Origin: Gammaproteobacteria bacterium
GTDB lineage: Bacteria > Pseudomonadota > Gammaproteobacteria > Pseudomonadales > Pseudomonadaceae
Direction: 5' to 3'
Assembly (NCBI GenBank): GCA_012728415.1
Contig: JAAYFD010000045.1
Coordinates: 1 to 64,000, forward strand
DNA length: 64,000 nucleotides
A program made the position numbers and the translations under genes. Below, one piece after another: positions 50,263 to 60,230 of this stretch (the stretch's first letter is position 1; every line of letters starts with the position of its first letter). Under the pieces are notes generated by a model that ran no database searches, was not told the DNA's origin, and was given only the letters and a program-made list of their open reading frames with translations.

Positions 50263-50475
50263 ATGTCCACACGCCAGACCGGTACCGTCAAGTGGTTCAA
50301 CGATGAAAAAGGCTTCGGCTTCATTACCCAGGAAAACGGCCCTGACCTGTTCGTCCACTTCCGCGCCATTGAAGGCACCGGCTTTAAAACCCTGAAAGAA
50401 GGCCAACAAGTTACTTTCGAAGCGGTGGAAGGCCAGAAAGGCATGCAGGCAGACAAGGTACAAGCCATCAGCTGA
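50263..50475 (+). CDS. Cold-shock domain protein (CspA family)
   Basis: This 70-residue single-stranded nucleic acid-binding protein keeps RNP1 (KGFGFI) and RNP2 (LFVHF). It starts [12 protein letters not shown]. The start at 50263 has AAAGGA eight bases upstream. Whether it is cold induced or constitutive cannot be judged from the coding sequence. Confidence 0.95.
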   Translation: MSTRQTGTVKWFNDEKGFGFITQENGPDLFVHFRAIEGTGFKTLKEGQQVTFEAVEGQKGMQADKVQAIS

Positions 50476-50491
50476 TCACCTGCTGCCCCGC

Positions 50492-50520
50492 AAAGCCCCT
50501 CCATGTCAGGGGCTTTTTTA
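50492..50520 (+). terminator. Terminator after the cold-shock gene
   Basis: AAAGCCCCT and AGGGGCTTT form the stem, followed by a T-run. Confidence 0.9.
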
Positions 50521-50583
50521 TTTGTACTGGGCATTTTTCTGTCGGACAGCTAGAATCAGGCGGCTTTCCGTTACGAGGTTTTC

Positions 50584-51081
50584 ATGTCCAGAACGATGCT
50601 CCAACCCCAGGGACAATTCCCCCGTGCCAGCCTGATCCGCCGCTTTGCCGCCATGTTTTACGATTTCATGCTGTGCACCGCACTGGTCATGGTGGTGACC
50701 TGGATTTATCAGCAAGGTATCTTGCGCCTGATCCATGGTGCCGACCGTCTCAAGGCGCTGGCCGAAAGTGGCGCTCTGGATCACGACCCTGTGCTGGCCA
50801 GCCTGGTACTGCTCAGCCTGTTTGCTTTCTTCGCCAAATTCTGGACCCACAGCGGCCAGACACTGGGTATGCAAGCCTGGAACCTCCGCGTACAGAACGC
50901 CGATGGCAGCCGCATCAGCCTGATGCAGGCGCTACTGCGCTTCGTCATCGCGATTTTTTCCTGGCTATGCCTGGGGCTGGGTTTCTGGTGGCAGCTGTGG
51001 AGCAAAAACAAAGCCACCTGGCACGACACCTACTCGGAAAGCATGACCGTCCAGCTGCCCAAAGGTGCACACAAAAAGTAA
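50584..51081 (+). CDS. RDD family membrane protein
   Basis: The 165-residue protein has the RDD pattern: RRFAAMFYDFMLC at the N-terminus with Arg and Asp in the first membrane helix. Further helices lie at about 32-42, 70-86 and 117-140. The conserved QTLGMQAWNLRV is present. Function is unknown; some members act in ion exchange. Confidence 0.87.
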   Translation: MSRTMLQPQGQFPRASLIRRFAAMFYDFMLCTALVMVVTWIYQQGILRLIHGADRLKALAESGALDHDPVLASLVLLSLFAFFAKFWTHSGQTLGMQAWNLRVQNADGSRISLMQALLRFVIAIFSWLCLGLGFWWQLWSKNKATWHDTYSESMTVQLPKGAHKK

Positions 51082-51252
51082 GCATATAAGGGGTTAAGTT
51101 CATTAATCACTTTTCAACACATGTCCTGGTCCCTTTATAGATCCGCCTTGCTTGCCGGTCCGCCCCTTTTTGGCAGCCCCTTGAGCCATACCGGACAAAG
51201 GCCGATAATAGGCGGCTATTTTCTGACCAGTCACCCCGCCAACGGAAGCATC

Positions 51253-52995
51253 ATGAAAGACCACATTCGCCAGCTTGTACACTCCGCCCTGCAGCAGCTT
51301 GTCGCCGACGGCATATTGCCCGCCGACCTGCAGCCCACTATTCAGGTGGAGAACGCCCGCGACAAGGCCCATGGTGACTTCGCCAGCAACATCGCCATGG
51401 TGCTGGCCAAATCCGCCGGTATAAAGCCTCGCGATCTGGCAGAAAAAATCCAGGCCGCACTGCCAGCAGACACGCAGGTCAGCAAAGTAGAAATTGCCGG
51501 CCCGGGTTTTCTCAACTTCTACCAGAACCATGCCGCACTGGCACAGCGTCTGGATGCAGCCCTGGACGACAGCAAACTGGGTGTACCCGCTGCCGATCCG
51601 CTGCAAACCATAGTGGTCGACCTGTCCTCACCCAATCTGGCCAAGGAAATGCACGTCGGCCATCTGCGCTCCACCATCATCGGCGATGCCGTAGCGCGGG
51701 TATTAGAATTTCTTGGCCACAAGGTGATCCGCCAAAACCACGTTGGTGACTGGGGCACCCAGTTTGGCATGCTGCTGGCTTACCTTGAAGAGAACCCGGC
51801 AGCACAGCAACAGGGATTATCCGATCTGGAAGAGTTCTACCGTCAGGCCAAAGAGCGTTTTGACGAAAGCGAAGACTTTGCCAACCGCGCCCGCGAACTG
51901 GTGGTCCAGCTGCAGGCCGGTGAAGAAACCTGTCTGCGCCTGTGGCGCAACTTCAACGAAATTTCCCTGAGCCACTGCCAGGAAGTCTATGACCGTCTGG
52001 GTGTCAAACTGGACATGAATGATGTGCGCGGTGAAAGTGCTTACAACGAGGCACTGCCCGGCATCATTGCCACCCTGCAGAAAAAAGGCCTGCTCACAGA
52101 AGACCAGGGCGCCCAGTGCATCTTCATGGAGCAGTTCAAAAACAGCGAAAATGCCCCCCTGCCGCTGATCGTCCAAAAGGCCGATGGCGGGTACCTCTAT
52201 GCCACCACCGACCTGGCTGCAGTGAACTACCGCCACACCGAACTGAAAGCTGATCGCGTGCTGTATTTTGTCGACCAGCGCCAGGCGTTACACTTTCAGA
52301 TGACTTTTGCTGCAGCTCGTCTGGCCGGTTTTGCTGACGACAACATGCAGCTGGAACACATGGGCTTCGGCACCATGAACGGTGCCGATGGCCGTCCGTT
52401 CCGTACCCGTGATGGTGGTACCGTCAAGCTGATCGACCTGCTTGATGAAGCCGAGCAGCGCGCCTACACGCTGGTCAAAGAAAAGAACCCGGACCTGGAC
52501 GAAACCGAACTAAAACACATTGCCCGGACAGTCGGCATTGGCGCGGTCAAGTACGCCGACCTGAGCAAGCACCGCGCCAGCGACTACAGCTTCAACTTCG
52601 ATCTGATGCTCAGTTTCGAGGGCAACACTGCGCCCTACATGCTCTATGCCTACACCAGAGTGGCCAGCATTTTCCGTCGCCTGGAGCAGTCCATGGATGA
52701 CAGCCTGCCCGGCAGCATTCAGCTGCAAGAGCCGGCCGAACAAGATCTGGCCGCCGCCCTGGCACGCTTTAGCGAAGTCCTGGGCAACCTCGCCGACAAG
52801 GGTACGCCACATAGCCTGTGCACATACCTGTATGAACTGGCTGGCCTGTTCTCCAGCTTTTATGAACAATGCCCAATTTTGGCTGCCGAACAGGAAGAAA
52901 CCCGCAACAGCCGTCTGCGCCTGGCTGCCCTGGCCGGACGCACACTGCGCCGCGGGCTGGATTTGCTCGGCATCAAGACCCTGGAGCGCATGTAA
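51253..52995 (+). CDS. argS: Arginyl-tRNA synthetase
   Basis: ArgS charges tRNA-Arg. The 580-residue product has the N-terminal Add-1 domain, the HIGH motif as HVGH in [13 protein letters not shown], and the KMSK region as [13 protein letters not shown]. The C-terminal DALR anticodon-binding domain ends TLERM. The ATG at 51253 has GGAAG upstream; the frame open to 51121 gives an implausible hydrophobic extension. It precedes the SPOR gene by two bases. Confidence 0.96.
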   Translation: MKDHIRQLVHSALQQLVADGILPADLQPTIQVENARDKAHGDFASNIAMVLAKSAGIKPRDLAEKIQAALPADTQVSKVEIAGPGFLNFYQNHAALAQRLDAALDDSKLGVPAADPLQTIVVDLSSPNLAKEMHVGHLRSTIIGDAVARVLEFLGHKVIRQNHVGDWGTQFGMLLAYLEENPAAQQQGLSDLEEFYRQAKERFDESEDFANRARELVVQLQAGEETCLRLWRNFNEISLSHCQEVYDRLGVKLDMNDVRGESAYNEALPGIIATLQKKGLLTEDQGAQCIFMEQFKNSENAPLPLIVQKADGGYLYATTDLAAVNYRHTELKADRVLYFVDQRQALHFQMTFAAARLAGFADDNMQLEHMGFGTMNGADGRPFRTRDGGTVKLIDLLDEAEQRAYTLVKEKNPDLDETELKHIARTVGIGAVKYADLSKHRASDYSFNFDLMLSFEGNTAPYMLYAYTRVASIFRRLEQSMDDSLPGSIQLQEPAEQDLAAALARFSEVLGNLADKGTPHSLCTYLYELAGLFSSFYEQCPILAAEQEETRNSRLRLAALAGRTLRRGLDLLGIKTLERM

Positions 52996-52997
52996 CC

Positions 52998-53660
52998 ATG
53001 GCAGCACGCAAAAAGGCCGCACCCAGGCGCGGCGCAACCCGCTATCAAGAGCCACCCCGCAAGCCAGTCAGCCCGCTGGTCTGGATCACCTGCGGGCTGG
53101 TGCTGGGAATTCTGCTGATGTCCCTGTTGAAGCTGGAGCCTGGCAAAGACAACATCAAACGTGAAACCGCCCAGCCTGCGGCCAGCAAGCCTGCTGCCAA
53201 ACCACAGCCTTCAACTGCAGACAACAAGCCAAAATACGAATTTTACACGCTGCTTCCCGAGTCTGAAGTCATAGTGCCGCCCGATGCCCTGCCGGAAAAA
53301 GCACCGCCACCGCCCAGCGCCAAGGAGGCAGAAGCTCAGCGCAAAGCTTCTGCAGCACGCGCCCAGGCCTTGCTTGACGGCAAGCAGCCACCGCCGGCTC
53401 CGCCACGCAAAGAAGTCACCCAGTTTTATCTGCAGGCTGGCTCCTTTCCCGAGCGTGAAAAGGCTGAGGCCGTACGTGCCCGCCTGCTGTTGACCGGCCA
53501 GAATGTGCATATCGAACCCGGACAGGTTGCCAACAAAACCTGGTACCGCGTATTGGTAGGCCCTTTCGCCAGCCGCGAACAGCTTAACCGGGCACAAACC
53601 CAGCTGTCACAAAACGGCTTCAACAACCTGCTGCTGCAACAGCGCAAGGCACGGATATAA
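52998..53660 (+). CDS. ftsN: SPOR-domain cell-division protein, FtsN-like
   Basis: The 220-residue protein has a basic cytoplasmic N-terminus, one transmembrane segment (about 31-47, VWITCGLVLGILLMSLL) and a Pro/Ala-rich periplasmic linker. A C-terminal SPOR domain (about 145-218, FYLQAGSFPEREKAEAVRARL to NNLLLQQRKARI) would bind denuded septal peptidoglycan. The position between argS and hslV matches the gene called ftsN in Pseudomonas. Confidence 0.87.
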   Translation: MAARKKAAPRRGATRYQEPPRKPVSPLVWITCGLVLGILLMSLLKLEPGKDNIKRETAQPAASKPAAKPQPSTADNKPKYEFYTLLPESEVIVPPDALPEKAPPPPSAKEAEAQRKASAARAQALLDGKQPPPAPPRKEVTQFYLQAGSFPEREKAEAVRARLLLTGQNVHIEPGQVANKTWYRVLVGPFASREQLNRAQTQLSQNGFNNLLLQQRKARI

Positions 53661-54087
53661 ACGCGCCCGTCACCGACGGGCCTTTCCGCCAACTGACGGG
53701 ACTTATGCTGTTCCATTGAGTGCGCGATAAAAATACAGATATCCGCCTGCTCCCGCATCAGGTTGTTACCCCGTTTGACCCGGTAACAACACCTGCACAA
53801 GCACAGTACCTGTACCGCTCATAGCCCAGGCTCTCTTCTAGAGCTGGCAGGGCTCAACACCGCCTGCTTGCCCCTGTAAAAACTGTTCCAGGTTATCTAT
53901 GCCGCTCCAGCCCGCTTGCAGCCCAGTCAAGCTGTGGCATCCAGCAGCCTACAACCTCTCTGGTCATGCTTCGCTGTGGCCAGATAACAGCTATGGCTGG
54001 AAAGCTTCACCTCAACACAGGCAGCGCTGGACGCAGAGGCATCCACAAGACCTGTCCGGCAACTGCCATGGCCAGTCCTTCCTCCCC
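53661..54087. other. Intergenic region ftsN-hslV
   Basis: It starts with a CCCGTC-ACC-GACGGG hairpin followed by CCTTTCC (about 53666-53687), a likely ftsN terminator. The rest has short inverted repeats, such as TCTGG/CCAGA inside CCAGCAGCC/GGCTGG around 53940-54001, and no supportable gene. Confidence 0.5.
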
Positions 54088-54116
54088 CTTGAATTTCACA
54101 GAGTCTGCCCCCAACT
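54088..54116 (+). promoter_or_regulatory. Heat-shock (sigma-32-type) promoter of hslVU
   Basis: CTTGAAT, a 13-base spacer and CCCCCAACT match the sigma-32 consensus CTTGAA-N13-17-CCCCATNT in all but a few positions. It ends 36 bases before the hslV start codon. hslVU is a heat-shock operon in E. coli, so the placement makes sense. Confidence 0.75.
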
Positions 54117-54152
54117 CCTGCTGATACCGTCCAAACAGCCGGAGACACACTC

Positions 54153-54683
54153 TTGACTACAATCGTATCCATCCGTCGCAACGGCAAAGTCGTTATGGGG
54201 GGTGATGGCCAGGTATCCCTGGGCAACACCGTTATGAAAGGCAACGCCAAAAAAGTGCGTCGCCTGTATAAAGGCGAAGTACTGGCCGGCTTCGCCGGTG
54301 CCACCGCTGATGCCTTTACCCTGTTCGAACGTTTTGAAGGCCAACTGGAAAAACACCAGGGCCATCTGGTCCGCGCCGCGGTTGAACTGGCCAAAGACTG
54401 GCGCACCGATCGCAGCCTGAGCCGACTTGAAGCCATGCTGGCAGTCGCCAACAAGGACGCCTCCCTGATCATTACTGGTAATGGCGACGTGGTTGATCCC
54501 GAGCACGGCCTAATCGCCATGGGCTCTGGCGGCGCCTATGCCCAGGCCGCAGCCATGGCCCTGCTGGAAAATACCGAGCTGAGCGCTCGCGAAATAACCG
54601 AAAAGGCCCTTCACATTGCCGGCTCAATCTGCGTATTTACCAACCAGAACCTGACTATAGAAGAGCAGGACAGTGAAACCTGA
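54153..54683 (+). CDS. hslV: ATP-dependent protease peptidase subunit HslV
   Basis: HslV forms the two-ring proteolytic core of HslUV. The 176-residue product opens with the nucleophile Thr right after the initiator ([20 protein letters not shown]) and has [15 protein letters not shown] and [16 protein letters not shown]. The start codon is TTG with GGAG eight bases upstream. REP-like repeats separate it from hslU by 260 bases. Confidence 0.96.
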   Translation: MTTIVSIRRNGKVVMGGDGQVSLGNTVMKGNAKKVRRLYKGEVLAGFAGATADAFTLFERFEGQLEKHQGHLVRAAVELAKDWRTDRSLSRLEAMLAVANKDASLIITGNGDVVDPEHGLIAMGSGGAYAQAAAMALLENTELSAREITEKALHIAGSICVFTNQNLTIEEQDSET

Positions 54684-54786
54684 CCCGGAGCGGCCTGACA
54701 GCATCCATTACCAGGCCCGCCGCATAAGCTACTGTAAAAGCCGCTTCATACGCCTCTTTGAGGCTGCTGGAGGAGCCATTAGCTTC

Positions 54787-54901
54787 TGTGCAAGCCACTT
54801 TAGTGGCGACAAAAACAGAAACCAGGCAATACCGATCGCGGCTGCAGCCGCTCATACACACTGTGCGAGCCACTTCTGTGGCGACAAAAACAGGAACCAG
54901 A
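54787..54901 (+). repeat. Direct pair of REP-like repeats between hslV and hslU
   Basis: Two copies of about 40 bases (54787-54826 and 54862-54901) share the form TGTGC-AGCCACTT-GTGGCGACAAAAACAG-AACCAG with only a few differences. A third, inverted palindrome with GCGGCTGCAGCCGC lies between them (54837-54850). Confidence 0.8.
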
Positions 54902-54943
54902 CATTTGTGGCTGCCCCAGGCCAGCCACCGACGGAGATCTTCC

Positions 54944-56269
54944 ATGTCCATGACACCCCGTGAAATTGTCCACGAACTCAACCGCCACATCATCGGCCAG
55001 GATGAGGCCAAACGCGCCGTTGCCATCGCCCTGCGCAACCGCTGGCGCCGCATGCAGCTGCCCGAAGAGCTGCGCATCGAAGTCACTCCGAAAAACATCC
55101 TGATGATTGGCCCGACTGGCGTCGGCAAGACTGAAATTGCCCGTCGCCTGGCCCGTTTGGCCAATGCGCCCTTCATCAAGGTGGAAGCAACCAAATTCAC
55201 AGAGGTCGGCTACGTCGGTCGCGATGTCGAATCCATCATCCGCGACCTGGCCGATGCCTCGGTCAAGATGCTGCGCGAACAGGAAGTACAAAAGCTTCAA
55301 CACCGCGCCGAAGACGCTGCCGAAGAACGTATTCTCGATGCCCTGCTACCTGCCGCACGCAGCGGCTTTGAAGAAGAATCTCGCGGTGAGGACAATGCCA
55401 CCCGTCAGCTGTTTCGCAAACGCCTGCGCGAAGGACAGCTGGACGACAAAGAAATCGACATCGAAGTGGCAGAAGCCCCCATAGGGGTAGAAATCATGGC
55501 GCCACCCGGCATGGAAGAAATGACCAGCCAGCTGCAAAGCCTGTTTTCCGGCATGCACAAGGATCGCAAAAAAAGCCGTAAAATGCGCGTTGCCGATGCC
55601 TTCAAGCAAATCCGCGACGAAGAAGCCGCACGCCTGGTCAATGAGGAAGAGCTAAAAGCCCGCGCCCTGGAAGCGGTAGAGCAAAACGGCATTGTCTTTA
55701 TTGACGAAATCGACAAAATCGCCAAGCGTGGCAACACGGGGGGGGCCGATGTATCCCGTGAGGGTGTTCAGCGTGACCTGCTGCCACTGATCGAAGGCTG
55801 CACCGTCAACACCAAACTGGGCATGGTCAAAACCGACCACATCCTGTTCATTGCCTCCGGCGCTTTCCATCTGAGCAAGCCCAGCGACCTGGTGCCCGAG
55901 CTGCAAGGCCGTCTACCCATTCGCGTCGAGCTGAAAGCCCTGACTCCGGATGACTTCCAGCGTATCCTCAAGGAGCCCCAGGCCTCACTGACCGAACAAT
56001 ATGTGGCCCTGCTGGCTACCGAGGGCCAAGACCTCGCCTTCACCGATGACGGCATCCAGCGCATCGCCGAAATCGCCTGGCAGGTCAATGAGAAAACCGA
56101 AAACATCGGTGCCCGCCGTCTGCACACCTTGCTTGAGCGCCTGCTGGAAGAGCTGTCCTTCAGCGCCGGAGACGGCACAAGCCAGCCGGTGCAAATCGAT
56201 GCGGCCTATGTGGACAAGCACCTGGGCGAGCTGGCCAAGGATGAAGACCTGTCCCGCTATATCCTGTAG
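54944..56269 (+). CDS. hslU: HslUV protease ATPase subunit HslU
   Basis: HslU unfolds substrates and feeds them to HslV. The 441-residue product has Walker [10 protein letters not shown], Walker [11 protein letters not shown], an inserted I-domain (about 110-240), sensor II region [17 protein letters not shown] and the conserved C-terminal tail LSRYIL that docks into HslV. The start at 54944 has GGAG seven bases upstream. Confidence 0.96.
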   Translation: MSMTPREIVHELNRHIIGQDEAKRAVAIALRNRWRRMQLPEELRIEVTPKNILMIGPTGVGKTEIARRLARLANAPFIKVEATKFTEVGYVGRDVESIIRDLADASVKMLREQEVQKLQHRAEDAAEERILDALLPAARSGFEEESRGEDNATRQLFRKRLREGQLDDKEIDIEVAEAPIGVEIMAPPGMEEMTSQLQSLFSGMHKDRKKSRKMRVADAFKQIRDEEAARLVNEEELKARALEAVEQNGIVFIDEIDKIAKRGNTGGADVSREGVQRDLLPLIEGCTVNTKLGMVKTDHILFIASGAFHLSKPSDLVPELQGRLPIRVELKALTPDDFQRILKEPQASLTEQYVALLATEGQDLAFTDDGIQRIAEIAWQVNEKTENIGARRLHTLLERLLEELSFSAGDGTSQPVQIDAAYVDKHLGELAKDEDLSRYIL

Positions 56270-56309
56270 CAGCTTCACTGAAGGCACAGGGCTGGCACTT
56301 TGCTTTTGT

Positions 56310-56380
56310 ACCAGCAGCGCTAGCCGCGATCAAAGCCCGGGCGCGCAGCAGACGTGGCTAAAGCCGCTGGTGCAGGAGCG
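56310..56380. repeat. Inverted REP-like pair after hslU
   Basis: ACCAGCAGCGCTAGCCGCGA begins the first (56310-56332) and GTGGCTAAAGCCGCTGGTGC the second (56354-56380). They are in inverted orientation, close to the hslU stop. Confidence 0.6.
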
Positions 56381-56425
56381 TTCATGCTTCCAGCGACACG
56401 GCTTTTACCGAACACAAATGGCGAC

Positions 56426-56466
56426 AAAGTGGCCAGGTGCGCTCAAGAAATATACCTGGCCACTTT
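56426..56466 (+). terminator. Hairpin after hslU
   Basis: AAAGTGGCCAGGT and its exact complement ACCTGGCCACTTT form a 13-bp stem with a 15-base loop. The T-run is short, but the stem is the strongest candidate end for hslVU. Confidence 0.7.
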
Positions 56467-56625
56467 AACACCCACCTTCTTTAACACCTTGAGCCTGCAT
56501 ATTTCACCACATGCAGGTACAGATGAAACATGCGGATTAGCGGCACACCACACCCATCTCCATAGTGCCCCGCTTTAATTGTGTTAGAGTTCAACAGGCT
56601 TATGACTAGAACAGACAGGTCAATC

Positions 56626-57000
56626 ATGCGCATTCCGAGCAAAATCCGCCTGAACACCGCCGATAACCAGCTGGAGCTTGGCTATGCCAACGGCGACAAA
56701 TTCACCCTGCCTGCCGAGTTTTTGCGTGTGCTTTCGCCTTCAGCCGAAGTACAGGGTCACGGCAACCCCGTGCTGCAAAGCGGCAAACAGTTTGTCCGCC
56801 TGACCAATGTACAGGCCGCCGGCAACTATGCCCTCAAGCTGACTTTTGATGACGGTCACGACACTGGCCTTTACACCTGGGATTACCTGTTCCGGCTCGG
56901 CAGCCAGCAAGAACAGCTGTGGCAGGACTACCTGAAGCAACTCAGCGCTGCCAACCAGTTTCGCGACCCCAGTCAGTCGGCGGTGAAAATCATGCTCTAA
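56626..57000 (+). CDS. DUF971 (GBBH-like N-terminal) protein
   Basis: The 124-residue protein belongs to a small family resembling the N-terminal domain of gamma-butyrobetaine hydroxylase. It carries PSKIRLNTADNQLELGYANG, LPAEFLRVLSPSAEVQGHG and TGLYTWDYLFRLG. It follows hslVU, as in Pseudomonas. Function is unknown. The ATG at 56626 has AGGT upstream; one at 56602 is possible. Confidence 0.85.
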   Translation: MRIPSKIRLNTADNQLELGYANGDKFTLPAEFLRVLSPSAEVQGHGNPVLQSGKQFVRLTNVQAAGNYALKLTFDDGHDTGLYTWDYLFRLGSQQEQLWQDYLKQLSAANQFRDPSQSAVKIML

Positions 57001-57044
57001 GCGCCTGCCAGTGGCAACCAAGCACAAATCTTCTCCACACCAAG

Positions 57045-57081
57045 CCGGTTCGGGCCGGACGCAGCATCCCGCCCGAACCGG
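57045..57081 (+). terminator. Hairpin after the DUF971 gene
   Basis: CCGGTTCGGGC and GCCCGAACCGG form an exact 11-bp stem with a 15-base loop. No T-run follows. Confidence 0.5.
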
Positions 57082-57156
57082 TCAACGCCGTGCAAGAGGC
57101 TGCCCCACACATCGTGCCGCCCAGGGCAACCCCCATTTCGTGTACAGTCCCGGCCT

Positions 57157-60100
57157 TTAACCCTCATCCCTGACCCTGAACCAGGCCGCATACAGAGCCG
57201 GCAAAAACAGCAGGGTCAGCGCGGTGGCCACTACCAGTCCGCCCATGATGGCCACTGCCATTGGCCCGAAGAACACGCTGCGTGATAGCGGAATCATCGC
57301 CAGCACCGCGGCCATGGCTGTCAGCACTATGGGGCGGAAACGGCGCACCGTGGCATCGATAATCGCCTGCCACTGCGTATGTCCGGCTGCGATGTCCGTT
57401 TCGATCTGATCAACCAGAATCACCGAGTTACGCATGATCATGCCTGAGAGCGCGATAGTCCCCAGCATGGCAATAAAACCAAACGGCTTGCCGAACAGCA
57501 GTAAAAACAGCGTGACGCCAATCATGCCCAGCGGCGCGGTCAACAGCACCATGAACATGCGTGAAAAACTGCGCAGCTGAATCATCAGCAAAGTCATGAC
57601 TGTCAGGCCGAACAATGGCATCCCGGCAGCAACCGATTTGCTGCCACGCTCGGAGTCTTCCACCGTACCACCCACTTCCAACAGATAGCCGGCCGGCAAA
57701 CTCTCACGGATGCCATCAAGGAGCGGACTGATGGCCCCGGTCAGGTCCACCGCCTGCTGTCCGCCATAGACATCCGCCCGCACCGTCACAGTCGGCAGGC
57801 GGTTACGGTGCCAGATAATGCCCTCCTCAAAACCGTACTCCAGCTCGGCCACCTGCGACAATGGAATATGGGTACCCAATGCGGTCGGAATCGACAGCTG
57901 CGCCAGGTTGCCCAGTTGCTCGCGATCCTCTTCGGAGCCACGCAGCAGAATCTCGATCAGCTCGTTATCTTCACGGTAGTGACTGATCGGCGTACCAGAC
58001 AGCGCCCCCTGCAAAAAGCGGGCTATCTCGGCACTGCTGGCACCCAGCGCACGGGCACGATCCTGATCCACATTCAGCCGTACCACTTTGCTGGGCTCTT
58101 CCCAGTCCAGGTGCACGTTGCTCAGATGGGGGTTTTCGCGCATCACGGCAGCCACCTCACGGGCATGTTTGCGCACGATGTCGATATGCTCGCCCGACAC
58201 GCGGAACTGCACCGGATAGCCCACCGGCGGACCGTTCTCCAGCCGGATAACCCGGCCACGCAGATGCGAATAGTCGTTATGCAGCAGCTCGATCAGCCAG
58301 CTGCGTAAACGTTCCCGGTGTTCCAGGTCTTCGGTCAGCAATACAAACTGGGCAAAACTGGCTGCAGGCAGCTGCTGATCAAGCGGCAGGTAAAAGCGCG
58401 GCGAGCCGGTACCCACATAAGACACATAGTTGAGCAGCCCATCCTGTTGCGCCAGCTCGGCTTCCAGCCGCTCCACTTCAGCCCTGGTGGCCTTGAGCGA
58501 ACTGCCTTCGGCCAGCTTGAGGTCAATCAGCAATTCCGGGCGATTGGAGTCAGGAAAAAACTGCTTGGGCACCAGGCTAAAACCGGCGATAGCCACGGCG
58601 AAGGCCGCCACGGTCAGGCCAATGACCACCCAGCGATGGCCCACACACCAGGTCACCACAGCACGCACCCGCAAATAAAACGGCGTGGCATAAGGATCGT
58701 GCTCGCCCTTGGTACTGCCGTATTTTTCTGCCTTGATACGACCCAGGTCCGGCAGCAGCTTGTCCCCCAGATAGGGTACAAACAACACTGCGGCAAACCA
58801 GGATACAACCAGTGATAACGCCACCACCTCAAAGATCGAGCGGGCATACTCGCCCACGCTGGACTGGGCCGTGGCAATCGGCAAGAACCCGGCTGCGGTA
58901 ATCAGGGTACCGGTCAGCATCGGGAAGGCAGTGCTGGTCCAGGCAAAGCTGGCCGCACGCAAGCGGTTCCAGCCCTGCTCCATTTTGATCGCCATCATCT
59001 CCACGGCAATGATCGCATCATCCACCATCAGCGCCAGCGCCAGCACCAGTGCACCCAGCGATATGCGGTGCAGGCCGATGCCAAAATAGTGCATCAGCGT
59101 AAAGGTCAGTGCCAGCACCAGCGGAATGGAAAACGCCACCACCAGCCCGGTGCGCACACCCAGCGAAAAAAAGCTCACCAGCAATACAATTACCAGCGCC
59201 TCGACCAGGACCTGAACAAACTCGCCCACCCCACGTTTCACTGCAGTTGGCTGGTCAGAAACCTTGTGCAACTCCATGCCCAGCGGCAGCTCGTGCTGCA
59301 AGCGGGCAAAGGTTTTCTCCAGAGCCCGGCCCAACACCAGAATGTCACCACCCTGCTTCATGGACACGGCAATGCCCAGCGCATCCTCGCCCATAAAACG
59401 CATGCCCGGCGCCGCCGGATCATTAAAACCACGATGCACATCGGCCACATCTCCCAAACGGAGGGTGCGCTCGCCAATACGAATCGGAAAATCACGGATC
59501 TGACGTACCGAATCAAAACGCCCACTGATGCGCAGCTGAATGCGGTCCGTCAGCGTTTCATAAAACCCGGTGCCGCTCACCGCATTTTGTGCATCCAGCG
59601 CCTGTTGCACTTGCGGCAGGGAAACACCCAGACTGGCCAGCCGTGCATTGGCAATCTCGATCCAGATTTTTTCTTCCTGGACACCAATCAGCTCGACCTT
59701 GCCCACGTCCTTCACCCGCTGCAGTTCCAGCTGCAGACGCTCGGCATAGTCCTTGAGGATGGCATAGTCATAGCCGGTACCGGTCAACGCATAAATGTTG
59801 CCAAAGGTAATGCCGAATTCGTCATTGAAAAACGGGCCCTGAATCTCGCGCGGCAAGGTATGGCGAATATCGGCAACTTTCTTGCGAATCTGGTACCAGA
59901 GCTCGGGAATATCTTTCGAGCGCATGCTGTCGCGGGCAGCAAAAATCACCTGCGACTGGCCCGGACGGGAAAACGAGGTAATCCGCTCGTACTCGCCGGT
60001 TTCCATCAGTTTTTTTTCAATGCGCTCGGTCACCTGGCGCGACACTTCCTGAGCGGTGGCGCCCGGCCAGCGGGTGTCGATCACCATTGCCTTGAAAGTA

Positions 60101-60225
60101 AAGGGCGGATCTTCGCTCTGGCCCAGCTTGCTGTATGAAATGGTCCCGGACAGCATGATCACCAGCATCATGAACAGCACCAGCGGACGGTTGTTCAACG
60201 CCCAGGCAGACAGGTTAAATTTCAT
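57157..60225 (-). CDS. RND efflux permease, TriC-like
   Basis: This 1022-residue inner-membrane pump protein has twelve predicted membrane segments in the usual 1+5+1+5 layout and two large periplasmic loops. The proton-relay Asp pair is in LALMVDDAIIAVEMM. In the fourth-from-last region the AcrB Lys position is Arg (SGMIMRNSVILVD). LGQSEDPPFTFKAMVI, RQVTERIEKKLMETGEYERI and the rest of the N-terminal half recall TriC of P. aeruginosa from memory. Substrates are unknown. The adaptor gene lies five bases upstream; no outer-membrane channel is adjacent. Confidence 0.9.
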   Translation of the reverse strand: MKFNLSAWALNNRPLVLFMMLVIMLSGTISYSKLGQSEDPPFTFKAMVIDTRWPGATAQEVSRQVTERIEKKLMETGEYERITSFSRPGQSQVIFAARDSMRSKDIPELWYQIRKKVADIRHTLPREIQGPFFNDEFGITFGNIYALTGTGYDYAILKDYAERLQLELQRVKDVGKVELIGVQEEKIWIEIANARLASLGVSLPQVQQALDAQNAVSGTGFYETLTDRIQLRISGRFDSVRQIRDFPIRIGERTLRLGDVADVHRGFNDPAAPGMRFMGEDALGIAVSMKQGGDILVLGRALEKTFARLQHELPLGMELHKVSDQPTAVKRGVGEFVQVLVEALVIVLLVSFFSLGVRTGLVVAFSIPLVLALTFTLMHYFGIGLHRISLGALVLALALMVDDAIIAVEMMAIKMEQGWNRLRAASFAWTSTAFPMLTGTLITAAGFLPIATAQSSVGEYARSIFEVVALSLVVSWFAAVLFVPYLGDKLLPDLGRIKAEKYGSTKGEHDPYATPFYLRVRAVVTWCVGHRWVVIGLTVAAFAVAIAGFSLVPKQFFPDSNRPELLIDLKLAEGSSLKATRAEVERLEAELAQQDGLLNYVSYVGTGSPRFYLPLDQQLPAASFAQFVLLTEDLEHRERLRSWLIELLHNDYSHLRGRVIRLENGPPVGYPVQFRVSGEHIDIVRKHAREVAAVMRENPHLSNVHLDWEEPSKVVRLNVDQDRARALGASSAEIARFLQGALSGTPISHYREDNELIEILLRGSEEDREQLGNLAQLSIPTALGTHIPLSQVAELEYGFEEGIIWHRNRLPTVTVRADVYGGQQAVDLTGAISPLLDGIRESLPAGYLLEVGGTVEDSERGSKSVAAGMPLFGLTVMTLLMIQLRSFSRMFMVLLTAPLGMIGVTLFLLLFGKPFGFIAMLGTIALSGMIMRNSVILVDQIETDIAAGHTQWQAIIDATVRRFRPIVLTAMAAVLAMIPLSRSVFFGPMAVAIMGGLVVATALTLLFLPALYAAWFRVRDEG

Positions 60226-60230
60226 GCCTG

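Noticed and set aside
51121-51252. N-terminal extension of argS by 44 residues
   Set aside because: It is not typical of ArgS, and the ATG at 51253 has a ribosome binding site and the conserved N-terminus.
54787-54901. CRISPR array
   Set aside because: Only two copies of an imperfect 40-base palindromic repeat exist, and the sequence between them is another REP-like palindrome, not a spacer series.
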